From contig JADKCH010000001.1 of assembly GCA_016714685.1 (NCBI GenBank), forward strand, positions 713,078-777,077: a stretch of DNA of 64,000 nt, in the 5' to 3' direction. The position numbers and the translations under genes were made by a program. The notes below the pieces were generated by a model. It was not told where the DNA came from, made no database searches, and saw nothing but the letters and a program-made list of their open reading frames with translations. Source of the DNA: Candidatus Geothrix odensensis (GTDB lineage Bacteria > Acidobacteriota > Holophagae > Holophagales > Holophagaceae). Of this stretch, positions 17,964-27,313 are shown piece by piece; within the stretch, counting starts at the first letter, position 1, and every line of letters begins with the position of its first letter.

Positions 17964-19099
17964 TTGGATTGCGGGATGCGGTCATCCTCGAGGCCCGCAG
18001 GCTGCCCCAGGGTCGGTTCGGGGGAAGCCTCGCAGGCCTGGGCGCCGTCAACCTGGGACTGTCCGCGGTGGAGGAGATCACCGGGAACCCCGCCCTCCCC
18101 CGGCCCCGAAGCCTGGTGTGGGGCATGGCCCGCAGCCACACCCAGGGCATGAACCCGGCCCGGACCCTGGCCCTCAAGGGCGGGTTGCCCCATGACACCC
18201 CCGCCTTCACCCTCAACATGGCCTGTGGCTCCAGCCTCCAGGCCCTCATCCTCGGGGCCCAGCGACTGGAGGGCGATGGGGCGCCCGTGCTGGTCGGCGG
18301 CAGCGAGGCCATGTCCGACACGCCCCACCTGGTTCCGGGGCTTCGTCAGGGCTTCCGCATGGGCCACCGCCTGCTTCCGGATGTCATGCACCAGGATGGC
18401 CTCCGCTGCCCTGTCACGAGCCTTTTGATGGGAGAGACCATCGAAATCCTGGCCAGGAAACGCGGCATCACGCGCCAGGAGGCTGACGCCTGGGCCGCGG
18501 AGAGCCACCGCCTTGCCCAGCTCGGTGACACGCGCGCCGAGCGCCTGCCGCACCCCAGGCTCGATCACGACGAGTGCATCCGGGCCGATGTCTCGGAACC
18601 CTCCCTGGCCCGGCTCGCACCCGCTTTTGATCCGGCTGGCCAAGTCACGCCAGGCAATGCTTCAGCGCTGTCCGACGGGGCCGCGGCGCTGCTGTTGGCC
18701 CGCCGGGATCAGGCCGGCGACGCCAGGCCCCTCGCGCGGATCCTGGGCTGGAGTGAAGCTGGCGTGGATCCCCTGGACATGGGCGAGGCGCCCGTGCCGG
18801 CCGTGCGACGCCTCCTCGCCGAGCACGGGATGACGGTTGGCGACGTCGACCTCTGGGAGCTGAACGAGGCCTTCTCCGCCCAGTTGCTCGTCTGCCAGCG
18901 CCAGCTCTCGATTCCGGCGGAACGGCTGAACGTGGCGGGCGGCGGCGTGGCCCTGGGCCATCCCATCGGCGCCACCGGCGCCCGCATCGTCTGCACCTTG
19001 GTCCACCAGCTGCGGCAGCGCGGAGGCGGACTGGGCATCGCCACCCTCGGCATCGGCGGGGGGCTGGGCCTGGCGCTGCTGGTTGAAACCGAGCCCTAG
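17960..19099 (+). CDS. Thiolase-family protein with missing second catalytic Cys
   Basis: A 379-residue thiolase-fold protein. Its family catalyses acyl-CoA condensation or cleavage. The acyl-accepting Cys is at residue 89 (NMACGSSLQ), the NEAF motif is present (ELNEAFSAQ) and GHP is at residue 333-335 (GHPIGATGAR). The general-base Cys of the C-terminal CxGGG motif is Gly at residue 364 (TLGIGGG). The start is the ATG overlapping the SanA/YdcF stop; a longer upstream frame is an artefact of that gene. It is convergent with the acyltransferase/synthetase gene and shares four bases with it. Confidence 0.85.
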   Translation: MIGLRDAVILEARRLPQGRFGGSLAGLGAVNLGLSAVEEITGNPALPRPRSLVWGMARSHTQGMNPARTLALKGGLPHDTPAFTLNMACGSSLQALILGAQRLEGDGAPVLVGGSEAMSDTPHLVPGLRQGFRMGHRLLPDVMHQDGLRCPVTSLLMGETIEILARKRGITRQEADAWAAESHRLAQLGDTRAERLPHPRLDHDECIRADVSEPSLARLAPAFDPAGQVTPGNASALSDGAAALLLARRDQAGDARPLARILGWSEAGVDPLDMGEAPVPAVRRLLAEHGMTVGDVDLWELNEAFSAQLLVCQRQLSIPAERLNVAGGGVALGHPIGATGARIVCTLVHQLRQRGGGLGIATLGIGGGLGLALLVETEP

Positions 19100-21726
19100 A
19101 CTGCCGTCTCGGCCAGAAGCGCCTTCAGGGCGCGGTAGTCGGTCTTGCCGGTACCCAAAGTGGGGATCTGGTCCACCTGGCGGACCACCCGGATGTTGTG
19201 CAGCGAAGAGAGTCCAGCGGCGCGGATGGCAGCGTTGGCTTCGTCCCGGGCGATGCCGGACACCGAGAAGAGGATCAGGTCGGGATTCAGCTCCTCAGGT
19301 GAGGACTCCACCGCCAGCAGCGGTTCCGTCTCCTCCTCCCCCTGGAAGCGCCGGGAGAGGACCTCTTCAATGGCCGGCAGGGAGACCATCTCGCCGCCCA
19401 GCTTCACGAAGCGCTTGAGGCGCCCGGAGAACACGAGCACGCCCCGATCCTGGAAGACAAGGTCGCCCGTGCGATACCACTGGCGCCCCTCGAAGGTCTC
19501 GAACGGAGACTCCACATCCGGGTTCAAGTAGCCGGCGAAGATGCTGGGGCCTCGCACCAGGAGCATGCCGGGCTGTCCGGGTTCGACCCGCCGGCCGGAT
19601 TCCAGATCGACGATGGCCCACTCCACGGAAAGCAGGGGCCTCCCGATGGTGCCGGTGCGGGGATCGTCCTCGCGGTTCACCGAAACGACAGGAGAGCATT
19701 CCGTGATGCCGTAGCCTTCCAGGACGGTCGTCCTCGGCCACCGCCGCGCCAGGGTGGCGTAGATCTGCTCGGGGCACTTCTCCGCCCCGGACACGACGAC
19801 GCGCAGGGACTCCAGGTGTCGATCCTCGGCCATGCGGAGGATGCCCCCCAGGAAGGTGGGCGTGCCGACCAACAGCGTCGCATGGTAGGCCTCGATGAGA
19901 CGGGCCAGCATCCGGCCCTCGGTGGGGTTGGGGTGGTAGACCACGCGCAATCCCACCAGCAGAGGCAGGATGGTCGTGGTGGTCAGGCCGAAGGCGTGGA
20001 AGGGTGGCAGGCACCCCATGACCCGCTCGTCCTCGCGGAAGTTGAGAGCCTGGGCCGCATCCCGGATGTTGGCCAGGATGTTCCCGTGGCTCAGGGGCAC
20101 GGCCTTGGGCAGGCTCTCGCTGCCGCTGGTGAAGAGCACCGCGGCGGTCGCCGGGGGCTTCGCAGTCAGGAGCGACACCCAATTGAACCGGGCCCGGAAG
20201 GCCGCGACCAGCTTGGTGGGAAGGGTGATCTTCTTGCCGACCTCATCCAGCAGAAGCAGGCGGCCCTTGACGGCCCCCAGGTCCACCCCCTGGGCGTCGA
20301 GGCGGTTGACGAGGGTGGAGACCGTGACGACGTGCTTGACGCCCACGAGGTCCAGTCCGTAGCCCATGCTGCGGGCGCCGGCGGTCCAGTTCACCAGCAC
20401 CGGCGTCTTCCCGGCGAAGAGCAGGGCCAGGTAGAGGATGCTCGCGCCTCCGGAGGCCGGCAGCATCAGCCCCACATGGGAGCCTTCCAGGGCTTCGAAG
20501 ATGGGTTTCAGCACCATGATCGCCGTGATGACGTCGCGGTAGGTCTTCACCCCGCCCGTCTGGTCCGCCAGCACAACCCGACGCGGATCCCGTCTGGCCT
20601 GCTTCAGGAACACCTCGGGGATGGTATCGCCAGCCGGCATCTCGATGGGGAGGTCCGTGCGCGAATGGAACCAGGCGTGGGGCACGGCCTTGAGTTCCCC
20701 CTGCCGCAGCGAGACGGCGGCCCCGGTGGCGGCCAGCATCACGTCTGACACGGTCTGGAGCGAGGCTGGATCGCTGCAGGCGTACCCGTAGGCCCGCTGG
20801 ATCCACAGTTCCAGTTCACGGTGCCCCAGGGCGTCCAGGTTCAGGTCCCGCACCAGGGAGTGGGGTTCCTGGATGTCGGCCTGACCTGTCTCGGTCTGGA
20901 GGTGCCGGCGCACGGCGTCCCGCACGGTCGGCGGCACGTTGCGGGGATTGCCCTCGATCCGCGCCCTCGGCGGCTCCGGCAGGGTGCGCGGGGCGTGGTC
21001 CCTCCAGACCAGGTAGGGCACGAAGGTCCTGGGCGTGGCCTCCCGGTTCAGGCGGGCCTCCAGGGCCTGGTTCAGGGATGCCCGCCCCTCTTCTAGTGGC
21101 AATCCGAACACCTCCTCCAGGACCAGCCGGACTTCTCGGCGGGGCGTGAAGAACAATCCGTTGGCGAGGAGGTAGCCCAGGCTCTTGACCAGTTCGAGCC
21201 CCAGCGCGGGTCGGCGGCCCGAGGCGGCACTGAACCGGCTGCCCCAGAGACCCTGAAGGCGGACCAGGACCACCCTGGTGCCCGGCGCTTGCCGGAGGAT
21301 GGAGGCCACGACGCTGTTGTCGGACAGATCCTCCGTCTTCTGGCGGGCCAGGCGTCCCCCTGGAAACAGAAGCAGGCTCTGCCCGGAATCGAGACGGCCC
21401 GCCAGCGCCACCAGCTCCCGGTCCAGGACCTCACGGCAGCGCTCCCCGTGGGTGACGGGGTCCGGGAGAGACCGCGCACCGAGCAGGCGCGCCAGCCAGC
21501 GAAGGGGGGCGGGAGCGGCGTGATCCCGCCCTGCGACCAGGATCGGCGCGAACCGAGGGTGCAGTTCAGAGCTCAAAAGGAAGGGATCCAACAGGGTCGG
21601 GTGGCTGGCCAGGAAGAGGATGCCCTTCCCATCCCCGCTCGAGGGGGGACCGCCACCCTCCCGGTGGATTCGGTAGCGCAGCCGCAACAGCGGCCGACCC
21701 ATGGCTCGGATCAGGAATGCAATCAT
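19096..21726 (-). CDS. Fused lysophospholipid acyltransferase / acyl-ACP synthetase (Aas-like)
   Basis: An 876-residue fusion. Residues about 1-210 form a PlsC acyltransferase with the H-x4-D motif in SHPTLLDPF. Residues about 270-345 resemble an acyl carrier domain (DLNLDALGHRELEL), but the phosphopantetheine Ser is Ala. Residues about 370-876 form an AMP-binding adenylation domain with FTSGSESLPKAV, GYGITECSPVV, YRTGDLV and GRLKRFVKLGGE. Aas activates fatty acids and reacylates lysophospholipids at the inner membrane; that role is inferred here. The carrier-like middle domain is unusual compared with enteric Aas. Confidence 0.85.
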   Translation of the reverse strand: MIAFLIRAMGRPLLRLRYRIHREGGGPPSSGDGKGILFLASHPTLLDPFLLSSELHPRFAPILVAGRDHAAPAPLRWLARLLGARSLPDPVTHGERCREVLDRELVALAGRLDSGQSLLLFPGGRLARQKTEDLSDNSVVASILRQAPGTRVVLVRLQGLWGSRFSAASGRRPALGLELVKSLGYLLANGLFFTPRREVRLVLEEVFGLPLEEGRASLNQALEARLNREATPRTFVPYLVWRDHAPRTLPEPPRARIEGNPRNVPPTVRDAVRRHLQTETGQADIQEPHSLVRDLNLDALGHRELELWIQRAYGYACSDPASLQTVSDVMLAATGAAVSLRQGELKAVPHAWFHSRTDLPIEMPAGDTIPEVFLKQARRDPRRVVLADQTGGVKTYRDVITAIMVLKPIFEALEGSHVGLMLPASGGASILYLALLFAGKTPVLVNWTAGARSMGYGLDLVGVKHVVTVSTLVNRLDAQGVDLGAVKGRLLLLDEVGKKITLPTKLVAAFRARFNWVSLLTAKPPATAAVLFTSGSESLPKAVPLSHGNILANIRDAAQALNFREDERVMGCLPPFHAFGLTTTTILPLLVGLRVVYHPNPTEGRMLARLIEAYHATLLVGTPTFLGGILRMAEDRHLESLRVVVSGAEKCPEQIYATLARRWPRTTVLEGYGITECSPVVSVNREDDPRTGTIGRPLLSVEWAIVDLESGRRVEPGQPGMLLVRGPSIFAGYLNPDVESPFETFEGRQWYRTGDLVFQDRGVLVFSGRLKRFVKLGGEMVSLPAIEEVLSRRFQGEEETEPLLAVESSPEELNPDLILFSVSGIARDEANAAIRAAGLSSLHNIRVVRQVDQIPTLGTGKTDYRALKALLAETAV

Positions 21727-21857
21727 CGGGAATCAGGACCTGCCTACCGGAAAACGGAGGAATCCAGGATTGTAGCGGGAATTATTTCCAAGCCCTAAAC
21801 GGGTTCAGTCACATCTGCGAAGATGAGTTGGGCACCTGCGCGCCCCCTGAGGTCTTC

Positions 21858-22589
21858 ATGTCCGACGCCCCCCTGATCCGACTTACTAACATCACCAAGG
21901 TCTATCAGATGGGTGACATGGAAGTGCGGGCCCTGGACGGCGTGTCCATGGAGATCGCCCGCGGGGAATACGTGGCGATCATGGGGCCCTCGGGCTCCGG
22001 CAAGTCCACGATGATGAACGTCATCGGCTGCCTGGACACCCCCACCGATGGCACCTACGAGCTGAACGGCAAGCTGGCATCGGCCATGACGGACGACAAC
22101 CTGGCCCAGATCCGCAACGAGGAGATCGGCTTCGTCTTCCAGACCTTCAACCTCCTGGCCCGCACCACGTCGCTGCAGAACGTGGAACTGCCGCTGATCT
22201 ACGCAGGCAAGACTCCCGCCGAGCGGCACGAGATGGCCCAGAAGGCCCTGGAGAACGTGGGCCTCGGCACCCGCAGCGACCACATGCCCAACCAGCTCTC
22301 CGGCGGCCAGCGCCAGCGCGTGGCCATCGCCCGGGCCCTGGTGAACGACCCCTCCATCCTCCTGGCGGATGAGCCCACGGGCGCCCTGGATTCCAAGACC
22401 AGCATTGAAATCATGGCCCTCTTCGAGGAGCTGTACCAGAAGGGCAACACCATCATCCTCGTCACCCACGAGGAGGACATCGCCCGCCATGCCCACCGCA
22501 TCGTCAAGCTGCGCGACGGCAAGATCATCCACGACGAGCCGAACACCCCCATCACCCCCGAAGAGCACCTGGCCAACCTGAGCCTTTGA
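21858..22589 (+). CDS. ABC transporter ATP-binding protein (MacB/LolD type)
   Basis: A 243-residue ATPase with Walker A GPSGSGKST, Q-loop FVFQTFNLL, signature LSGGQRQRVAIARAL, Walker B ILLADEPTGALD and the switch His in LVTHEED. The sequence type is that of MacB/LolD/FtsE-like exporters that pair with FtsX-fold permeases. No permease lies next to it, so its partner is encoded elsewhere. The ATG at 21858 follows CTGAGG; an earlier in-frame ATG gives an atypical leader. Confidence 0.9.
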   Translation: MSDAPLIRLTNITKVYQMGDMEVRALDGVSMEIARGEYVAIMGPSGSGKSTMMNVIGCLDTPTDGTYELNGKLASAMTDDNLAQIRNEEIGFVFQTFNLLARTTSLQNVELPLIYAGKTPAERHEMAQKALENVGLGTRSDHMPNQLSGGQRQRVAIARALVNDPSILLADEPTGALDSKTSIEIMALFEELYQKGNTIILVTHEEDIARHAHRIVKLRDGKIIHDEPNTPITPEEHLANLSL

Positions 22590-22618
22590 CCGGACCTGAC
22601 CTCCGGTAGAATTCAGGG

Positions 22619-23287
22619 ATGCAGAGACTCGTTCAGGGCATCCACCACTTCCAGACCCAGATCTTCAGCTCACACAAAGAGCTGTTCGAGCGGCTGGACC
22701 AGGACCAGACCCCCGAGACGCTGTTCATCACCTGCTCGGACTCGCGCATCAGCCCGAACCTGATCACTCAGACCCAGCCGGGTGAGCTCTTCATTCTCCG
22801 CAATGTGGGGAACCTGATCCCGCCCTACGAGAGCATGGGGGGCATGGCCGCCGGCATCGAGTTCGCAGTGGCCAGCCTCCAGGTGAAGGACATCATCATC
22901 TGTGGGCACTCCAACTGTGGTGCCATGAAGGCCCTGATGGAACCCGAGACCGTGAGTGAGCTGCCGGCCACCAAGGCCTGGCTGGCCCATGCCCGGGCCA
23001 CGGAGCGCATCATGTGGGAGAGCTACGGCCACCTCAAGGGCAACGAGCTGCTTCACGCCACCGTCGAAGAGAATGTGCTGGTGCAGTTGGACAACCTGCG
23101 GAAGCACCCGTCTGTCGCCAAGGCCGTAGCCAACGGCATGCTGCACCTCCACGCCTGGTACTACAAGATCGAGACCGGCGAAGTCTTCGCCTTCGATCCC
23201 GGGCGTGGGCAGTATGTCTCCGTCACCGGCACGGACGGTCTCGCCCCGCTGGCCGAGGAACACCGCGCGACGGATCTTTCGATCTAG
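22619..23287 (+). CDS. Beta-class carbonic anhydrase
   Basis: A 222-residue enzyme that interconverts CO2 and bicarbonate. The zinc ligands are visible: Cys in CSDSRI, then His and Cys in GHSNCGAM. The Asp/Arg dyad of the CSDSR motif is intact. Length and the YKIETGEVFAFD end fit the bacterial Can type. It is 29 bases after the ABC gene and overlaps the convergent era by four bases. Confidence 0.95.
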   Translation: MQRLVQGIHHFQTQIFSSHKELFERLDQDQTPETLFITCSDSRISPNLITQTQPGELFILRNVGNLIPPYESMGGMAAGIEFAVASLQVKDIIICGHSNCGAMKALMEPETVSELPATKAWLAHARATERIMWESYGHLKGNELLHATVEENVLVQLDNLRKHPSVAKAVANGMLHLHAWYYKIETGEVFAFDPGRGQYVSVTGTDGLAPLAEEHRATDLSI

Positions 23288-24201
23288 ATCGAGAGCCGAT
23301 CCAGCCGTTCCGGCCGGTCCCGCCAGCCCTCGTCCACCTTCACGAAGAGCTCCAGGCGCACGGGGCGCTGGAGCAGCTTCCTCAGCTCGCGCTGGGCGCT
23401 CTGGCGGATGTCCTTGATCATCTCGCCGCCGCTGCCCAGCAGGATCTTGCGGTGGCCATCGCGATCCACGAGGATCTGGGCCGCAATGAGGACACCCTCC
23501 GGGCCGAGATCTTCTGGATATTCCTCGTGCCCCGGCTCCAGCCACTGCTCGATGAGCACCGCCACGCCGTGGGGGACTTCCTCCCGGGTCTTGCGGAGCA
23601 CCTTCTCCCGGATGAATTCGGAAGCCAGGGACCGCTCGGTCTGGTCCGTGAAGACCTCCTCGTCATGGAGCCAGCCGGGCTGGGCCGCATCCCGCTCCAG
23701 GATCGTCCAGAGGGGATCCAGGTTCAGGCCCATCTTGGCGCCGATGGGGACGATCTCCTTGAAGGGGAGCAGGTCCTTGTAGGTGGCGATCTTCTCGAGG
23801 AGCCGCCCCTTCGACAGCAGGTCGATCTTGTTGAGCAGGAGGTAGGTGGGCCGGCCCAGCTTGCGCAGGCGCTTGGCCAGGGCGTGTTCCCCCGTACCCA
23901 GGTAGTCGTCCGCATCCACCACCCACAACAGCAGGTCGGCCTCTTCGAGCGCCTGCTCCACGTGGGCCATCATGCGTTCGTTGAGGGCGTGCTTGGGCAG
24001 GTGGATGCCGGGCGTGTCCAGGAAGGCCAGCTGCACATCGCCGCGATCCACGACGCCCAGGACCCGGGTCCGGGTGGTCTGGGGGATCTGGCTGGTGGCC
24101 GCCAGCTTCTGGCCCAGGAGGGCGTTCAGCAGGGTGGACTTGCCGGCGTTGGGGAGGCCGATGATGGCGAGGGTCGCGTGGCGGCGCGTGGGCTCAGCCA
24201 C
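23284..24201 (-). CDS. era: GTPase Era
   Basis: A 305-residue GTPase that helps 16S rRNA maturation and 30S assembly. G1 is GLPNAGKSTLLN, G2 lies in TTRTR, G3 is DTPGIH and G4 is NKID. A C-terminal KH domain follows, with the GSGGEMIK core. It starts with GTG, eight bases inside the lpxA end, so it is translationally linked to the lipid A genes. Confidence 0.95.
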   Translation of the reverse strand: MAEPTRRHATLAIIGLPNAGKSTLLNALLGQKLAATSQIPQTTRTRVLGVVDRGDVQLAFLDTPGIHLPKHALNERMMAHVEQALEEADLLLWVVDADDYLGTGEHALAKRLRKLGRPTYLLLNKIDLLSKGRLLEKIATYKDLLPFKEIVPIGAKMGLNLDPLWTILERDAAQPGWLHDEEVFTDQTERSLASEFIREKVLRKTREEVPHGVAVLIEQWLEPGHEEYPEDLGPEGVLIAAQILVDRDGHRKILLGSGGEMIKDIRQSAQRELRKLLQRPVRLELFVKVDEGWRDRPERLDRLSI

Positions 24202-24979
24202 GGTGCACGCCCCGCTTGGCCTCGCGGATGAAGGTCAGCAGGTAGGCGACCTCGGCGATGTGCCCCACTTCCTTCTCGGTCTGGGCCATGGCCTCCTCCC
24301 GCAGGAGCCCCGAGTGGAAGAGCAGGCGGTGGGCCCTCTTCAGGCCCTCGACCACCTCGACGGGGAAGCCCTTCCGCTGCAGGCCGATGGTGTTCACGCC
24401 GTAGCTCTTGGTGTCCCGGGCGCCGGCCGTCTTCATGAAGGGCAGCACGTCCTGGGTGGCCACGGTGAAGCCGCCCATGAAGGCATGGTGGCCCACCCGG
24501 CAGAACTGGTGCACCGCAGAGAAGGCGCCGATGTTGCAGCCGTCGCCGACCTCGACGTGTCCCGCCAGCGTGGCGCAGTTGGCGAAGATGTTCTTGCTGC
24601 CCACATGGCAGTCGTGGGCAACATGCGAGCCCGTCATCAAGAAATTGTCATCCGCCAGGGTGGTCAGCCCGCCACCCCCTTCGGTGCCCCGGTGGAGGGT
24701 GCAGCCCTCGCGGATCACGTTGCGGTGGCCCACCTGCAGGCGCGTGGGGGCGCCCTTGAACTTCAGGTCCTGGGGGCCCATGCCCAGCGTGGCGTGGGGG
24801 TAGATGTCATTGTCCTCGCCGAGCTCGGTATGGGGGCCGATGACGACGTGGCTGCGCAGCAGGGTGCGGGGGCCGATGATGGCGTTGCCCTCGATGACGC
24901 AGAAGGGGCCCACGACCACACCTTCGCCCAGCCGGGCTTCCGGGCTCACCACGCTGCTCGGATGGATCTGTGCGCTCAT
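24194..24979 (-). CDS. lpxA: UDP-N-acetylglucosamine O-acyltransferase LpxA
   Basis: A 261-residue left-handed beta-helix enzyme for the first step of lipid A synthesis. Hexapeptide repeats run from IHPSSVVSPEARLGEGVVVGPF onward (family pattern). The catalytic His region SHVAHDCHVG is present, and the C-terminal helical domain follows. The start overlaps the fabZ stop by four bases. Presence of this gene indicates an LPS-type outer membrane. Confidence 0.95.
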   Translation of the reverse strand: MSAQIHPSSVVSPEARLGEGVVVGPFCVIEGNAIIGPRTLLRSHVVIGPHTELGEDNDIYPHATLGMGPQDLKFKGAPTRLQVGHRNVIREGCTLHRGTEGGGGLTTLADDNFLMTGSHVAHDCHVGSKNIFANCATLAGHVEVGDGCNIGAFSAVHQFCRVGHHAFMGGFTVATQDVLPFMKTAGARDTKSYGVNTIGLQRKGFPVEVVEGLKRAHRLLFHSGLLREEAMAQTEKEVGHIAEVAYLLTFIREAKRGVHRG

Positions 24980-25446
24980 TGTCCCTCTCCCTCCGCCAAG
25001 TCCATCAGCATGGACATGAATTCCGCCTCGGCGACCTTCTGGCCGTCCACGAATGCCTCGCCCCGCATTTTGCAGATGCGGCCCTTGAACTGGATGACCT
25101 TCACTTCCATGACCAGCTGGTCGCCGGGCAGGACCGGCTTGCGGAACCTCACACCATCGATGCCCATGAAGTAGATCACCTTCCGGGCCCGGTCCTCGAA
25201 CTCCCGCATCAGCAGGCAGCCCCCAGTCTGGGCCATGGCCTCCACGATGTAGACGCCCGGGAACACCGGCCGGCTGGGGAAGTGCCCCTGGAAGACCGCC
25301 TCGTTGAAGCTGACGTTCTTCAGGCCCCGGATCCATTCCTTGGGCTCGAAGTCCAGGATGCGGTCCACCAGGAGGATCGGATAGCGGTGGGGCAGCAGGT
25401 CCATGATCCCCTGCAGATCGATCGTGCGTGGTTCGCGTTCAGACAT
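24976..25446 (-). CDS. fabZ: 3-hydroxyacyl-ACP dehydratase FabZ
   Basis: A 156-residue hot-dog-fold dehydratase of fatty acid synthesis. Typical segments are LLPHRYPILLVDRI, the catalytic His in GHFPSRPVFPGVYIVEAMAQ, and the matching Glu in the same block. The ATG at 25446 has GGAG six bases upstream. It leads the fabZ-lpxA-era unit; lpxD, often upstream, is not here. Confidence 0.95.
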   Translation of the reverse strand: MSEREPRTIDLQGIMDLLPHRYPILLVDRILDFEPKEWIRGLKNVSFNEAVFQGHFPSRPVFPGVYIVEAMAQTGGCLLMREFEDRARKVIYFMGIDGVRFRKPVLPGDQLVMEVKVIQFKGRICKMRGEAFVDGQKVAEAEFMSMLMDLAEGEGQ

Positions 25447-25495
25447 GGACACTCCAATCCTCTAGCCTACCGCCTCCGGGCCCTGGCCTCCACCC

Positions 25496-27313
25496 TCAGC
25501 CCTTGGGCACAGTCCGTTCAAACACTTTGGCCTGGATGAACAGGTCCAGCAGGGGTCGGTCCAGGGCCCCCTCACAGGCCTCCTCGTCCAGGATGGCCAG
25601 GCTGCGCTCCAGGGGCACAGCGCCCTTGTAGGGCCGGTCCCGGGCGGTCAGGGCATCGAACACGTCGGCGATGGCCATGGCGCGGCTCTGGACCGGAATC
25701 CCGGTAGCTCCGAGCTGGCGGGGATAGCCCCGGCCGCTCAAGCGCTCGTGGTGGGCATAGGCGATCTCAGGCACGCCTGCTAAGTCCTTTGTCCAGGGGA
25801 TGCGCTCCAGGAAGCGGAACGTGTGGGTGACGTGGCTCTCGATCTCGAGCCGCTCGGCCTCCGACAGGCTGCCCCGGCGGATCCGCAGGCTGGCCATGGA
25901 CTCCGGTTCGACCACCTCCCGCCGCTCGCCGCTCCAGTGGGTGAAGGTGAGGGTCTCCAGCAGGCCCAGCCCCGTGGCCACTTCCTGGGCCATGACCGTG
26001 GGTTCATTGCTCTGCCGGATGAGGTGCATGAGTCGCTCAGTCTCGATCTGGCGGTCAAGGATGGCCTGCTCCCAGCGAGAGGCCTCGAAAGGATTGCCGC
26101 TGCGCCAGGCCTGTGACAGCAAATCCAGGGCCTCTTCCAGCTCCCGCTGCCGAAGGCGCTGGAGGATGATCTCCAGCTGGCTGGGATCAAGCTTCTTGGC
26201 CTTCACCAGGACCTGCTCGCGGACCCCGACCTTGCCGAAATCGTGGAGCAGGCTGGCGTACCGGATCTCCCGGAGCTGGCGGTCCGTGAACAGCAGGTCG
26301 CCATAGATCCCGTTGGGCGTGGCGTTGACGGCCTCGGCCAGCCCCACGGTCAGGTTCGCCACCCGGCCGGAATGGCCGCTGGTGACGGGATCCCGGGCCT
26401 CGATGGCCGTCACCGAAGCCGCCACGAAGCCCTCGAAGAGCTGCTCGATCTCCAGGCGGAGCTGGGCGTTCTTCACGGCCACGGCGGCCTGGCCGGCCAG
26501 GCTCTGGGCCAGGTTCTGGTCTCCGGAGGAGAAGGTTCCAGCGCCCCCGGAATCATCATCCAGGCGGTTCAGCAGCTGGAGGATGCCCAGCACCTGGCCC
26601 TCGGTATCCAGCATGGGCACCACCAGCACGGAGGAGGTACGGTAGCCCGCCTGCCGGTCGAAACTGTCGTTGAACCGGTAGGGGGCGGTTTCAGGTATCT
26701 GGTAGACGTCCTGGATGTTGAGGCTCTCGCGGGTCAGGGCCACGAAGCCCGCCAGGGTCCGGTCTGAGACAGGCATGACGATGCGGTGGAAGGGCAGCTT
26801 CACTCTGGCGTTCTGGGTGTGGGCGAAGAGCAGCTCCCGCCGCTCCCCTTCGCCCGACAGGAGGTAGATGGAGCCGGCCTCGGCCTTGAGCAGCTCCCGG
26901 GCCTTGGTGAGGATCAGGTCCAGCAGCCGGTCCAGGTTCTGCTCGGACACCAGGGCCCGGCCCACCTCATGGAGCCGCTCCATGGACTGCCGGTCCTGGG
27001 CCCGCTCCCAGCCGGCCTTCATGAGGGCCAGGGCCGCCTCGGCCCCGGGCCAGGTCCCGCAGCCGGCGAACTGGCCCTCCCCGGCCAGGCCCAGCACCAC
27101 GTCCGCCGGGGCCCCATCCACGAAGACCAGGGCCCTGCGCATCTCCCCGGCAACGCGATCCAGGAGGGTGTTACGGTGCTCTGGGGGGAGGGCGACGGTG
27201 AAGCGCAAGGCGGAAACAGGCTCCAGAAAAGTCAATGCAGGCTCTGGGACGAAGAAGGTGCCGCCAGCATATCGGAATTCCCCTTCGCGCAAGGAAGCCT
27301 GGCGGGGCCCCAT
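25496..27313 (-). CDS. GAF and HD-GYP domain protein (c-di-GMP phosphodiesterase-like)
   Basis: A protein of about 605 residues. A GAF sensor domain (about 150-310, from LDRLLDLILTKARELL to the VAVKNAQL helix) is followed by an HD domain with HSGRVANL and LLHDFGKVGV. An insert of about 120 residues comes next, then HHERLSGRGYP and IADVFDALTARDRPY. The family hydrolyses c-di-GMP. The usual HHExxDGxGYP has Ser for Asp, so activity is uncertain. The start is unsure: an ATG at 27313 overlaps the divergent methyltransferase by 55 bases; a TTG near 27233 would avoid it. Confidence 0.8.
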   Translation of the reverse strand: MGPRQASLREGEFRYAGGTFFVPEPALTFLEPVSALRFTVALPPEHRNTLLDRVAGEMRRALVFVDGAPADVVLGLAGEGQFAGCGTWPGAEAALALMKAGWERAQDRQSMERLHEVGRALVSEQNLDRLLDLILTKARELLKAEAGSIYLLSGEGERRELLFAHTQNARVKLPFHRIVMPVSDRTLAGFVALTRESLNIQDVYQIPETAPYRFNDSFDRQAGYRTSSVLVVPMLDTEGQVLGILQLLNRLDDDSGGAGTFSSGDQNLAQSLAGQAAVAVKNAQLRLEIEQLFEGFVAASVTAIEARDPVTSGHSGRVANLTVGLAEAVNATPNGIYGDLLFTDRQLREIRYASLLHDFGKVGVREQVLVKAKKLDPSQLEIILQRLRQRELEEALDLLSQAWRSGNPFEASRWEQAILDRQIETERLMHLIRQSNEPTVMAQEVATGLGLLETLTFTHWSGERREVVEPESMASLRIRRGSLSEAERLEIESHVTHTFRFLERIPWTKDLAGVPEIAYAHHERLSGRGYPRQLGATGIPVQSRAMAIADVFDALTARDRPYKGAVPLERSLAILDEEACEGALDRPLLDLFIQAKVFERTVPKG

